NCBI GenBank assembly: GCA_031271075.1
Contig: JAISWN010000385.1
Span: 1 to 5,304, forward strand
Length of the DNA: 5,304 nt
Reading direction: 5' to 3'
Source: Treponema sp.
GTDB lineage: Bacteria; Spirochaetota; Spirochaetia; Treponematales; Breznakiellaceae
The position numbers and the translations under genes were made by a program. Shown here piece by piece: positions 5,147 to 5,304 of the stretch. Within the stretch, counting starts at the first letter, position 1; the number at the start of each line of letters is the position of its first letter. Below the pieces are notes generated by a model. It made no database searches and was not told the DNA's origin. It saw only the letters and a program-made list of their open reading frames with translations.

Positions 5147-5176
5147 TTGACAGCGGCCCCCGCCTGGGTTTATAGT
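5147..5176 (+). promoter_or_regulatory. Strong sigma-70-type promoter
   Basis: A perfect -35 box TTGACA (5147-5152) is followed 18 bases later by TATAGT (5171-5176), five of six matches to the -10 consensus. Transcription would start near 5183. It lies 21 bases after the end of the repeat-domain gene and reads into the structured-RNA candidate. No coding start with a ribosome site is seen downstream in the window, which fits a promoter for an RNA or for a gene with a long leader. Confidence 0.65.
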
Positions 5177-5188
5177 TTAAGTACCAAA

Positions 5189-5304
5189 TCCACGTGCGGG
5201 CTGACCGCGCTCGACAGTTCAGCGGCTATTTTTATGCCCTGACAGCAACCTTGTAATTTACCCCGAGTGTCGGGTACCCGCGAGGGCCCGGAGTCTCACG
5301 TGGA
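5189..5304 (+). ncRNA. Candidate structured RNA or leader, cut by the window end
   Basis: TCCACGTG (5189-5196) is perfectly inverted as CACGTGGA (5297-5304). Directly inside, CGGGC (5197-5201) pairs with GCCCG (5286-5290), leaving a six-base bulge on one side. Further in are alternative stems: GCTGA (5200-5204) with TCAGC (5219-5223), and a clean hairpin CCCGA-gtg-TCGGG (5262-5274). The span starts about 6 bases after the predicted transcription start. There is no obvious open frame. I recognise no known RNA: it lacks SRP, tmRNA, RNase P and 5S signatures. A 6S-like closing stem, a riboswitch or an untranslated leader are all possible. CACGTG is itself palindromic, so part of the outer pairing is less surprising than it seems. 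Confidence 0.35.

Noticed and set aside
5268..5284. T-box-like antiterminator motif
   Set aside because: GGGTACCCGCG resembles the TGGNACCGCG core but carries an extra C. No specifier stem, terminator or synthetase gene is visible.
5189..5304. Known RNA classes: SRP, 5S, tmRNA, RNase P, SAM riboswitch
   Set aside because: The diagnostic conserved segments of each are absent. A vague likeness to 6S RNA is too weak to name it.

Overview
The window looks like the early region of a decaying Mu-like (transposable) prophage in a moderately GC-rich bacterium. The gene style, the polypurine Shine-Dalgarno sites with ATGA overlaps and the intergenic repeats suggest a spirochaete of the Treponema type. 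That placement rests on remembered resemblance and is tentative. All supported genes lie on the + strand. The Mu-like identity rests on a GemA/DUF1018 protein (2890-3375), a Mor-family activator (3851-4120), the N-terminal half of a MuB-like AAA ATPase (1177-1590), the C-terminal part of a DUF3164 protein (1587-1912), an HNH protein (2234-2893) and a DUF4406 protein (3445-3831), in the usual early-to-middle order. No MuA transposase, repressor, structural or lysis gene is visible.

Layout: 1-220 is mostly non-coding, with a possible C-terminal tail (1-60), short ATYCGCG repeats (79-120) and two interleaved perfect inverted repeats (135-207). 221-375 is a broken fragment that overlaps a small intact gene (372-605). 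616-1168 is an unrecognised gene carrying two apparent frameshifts. At about 1588 the ATPase stops before Walker B and is joined to the tail of DUF3164, which indicates an internal deletion. DUF3164 then carries a one-base frameshift in a G run. An intact 79-residue protein follows, then an HNH gene interrupted by TGA at a probable Trp codon, then intact gemA, a 30-codon ORF, DUF4406 and mor. After mor come a dyad symmetry and a membrane-anchored gene (4199-5125) with two 121-residue tandem repeats and an in-frame TAG at codon 33. The last 180 bases hold a good sigma-70-type promoter followed by sequence able to fold with closed ends, a candidate structured RNA cut by the window end.

How the genes fit together: in a living Mu-like phage, MuB delivers target DNA to the transposase, GemA and small accessory proteins act early, and Mor switches on the middle promoter. 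Here the transposition module is destroyed, while gemA, the DUF4406 gene and mor keep open frames. The damage is of several kinds (one deletion, about four frameshifts, two transition-type nonsense changes), which fits genuine decay better than sequencing error alone. I did not find a convincing new defence or regulatory system. The least explained parts are the duplicated-domain protein, the 3'-end RNA candidate and the interleaved inverted repeats.
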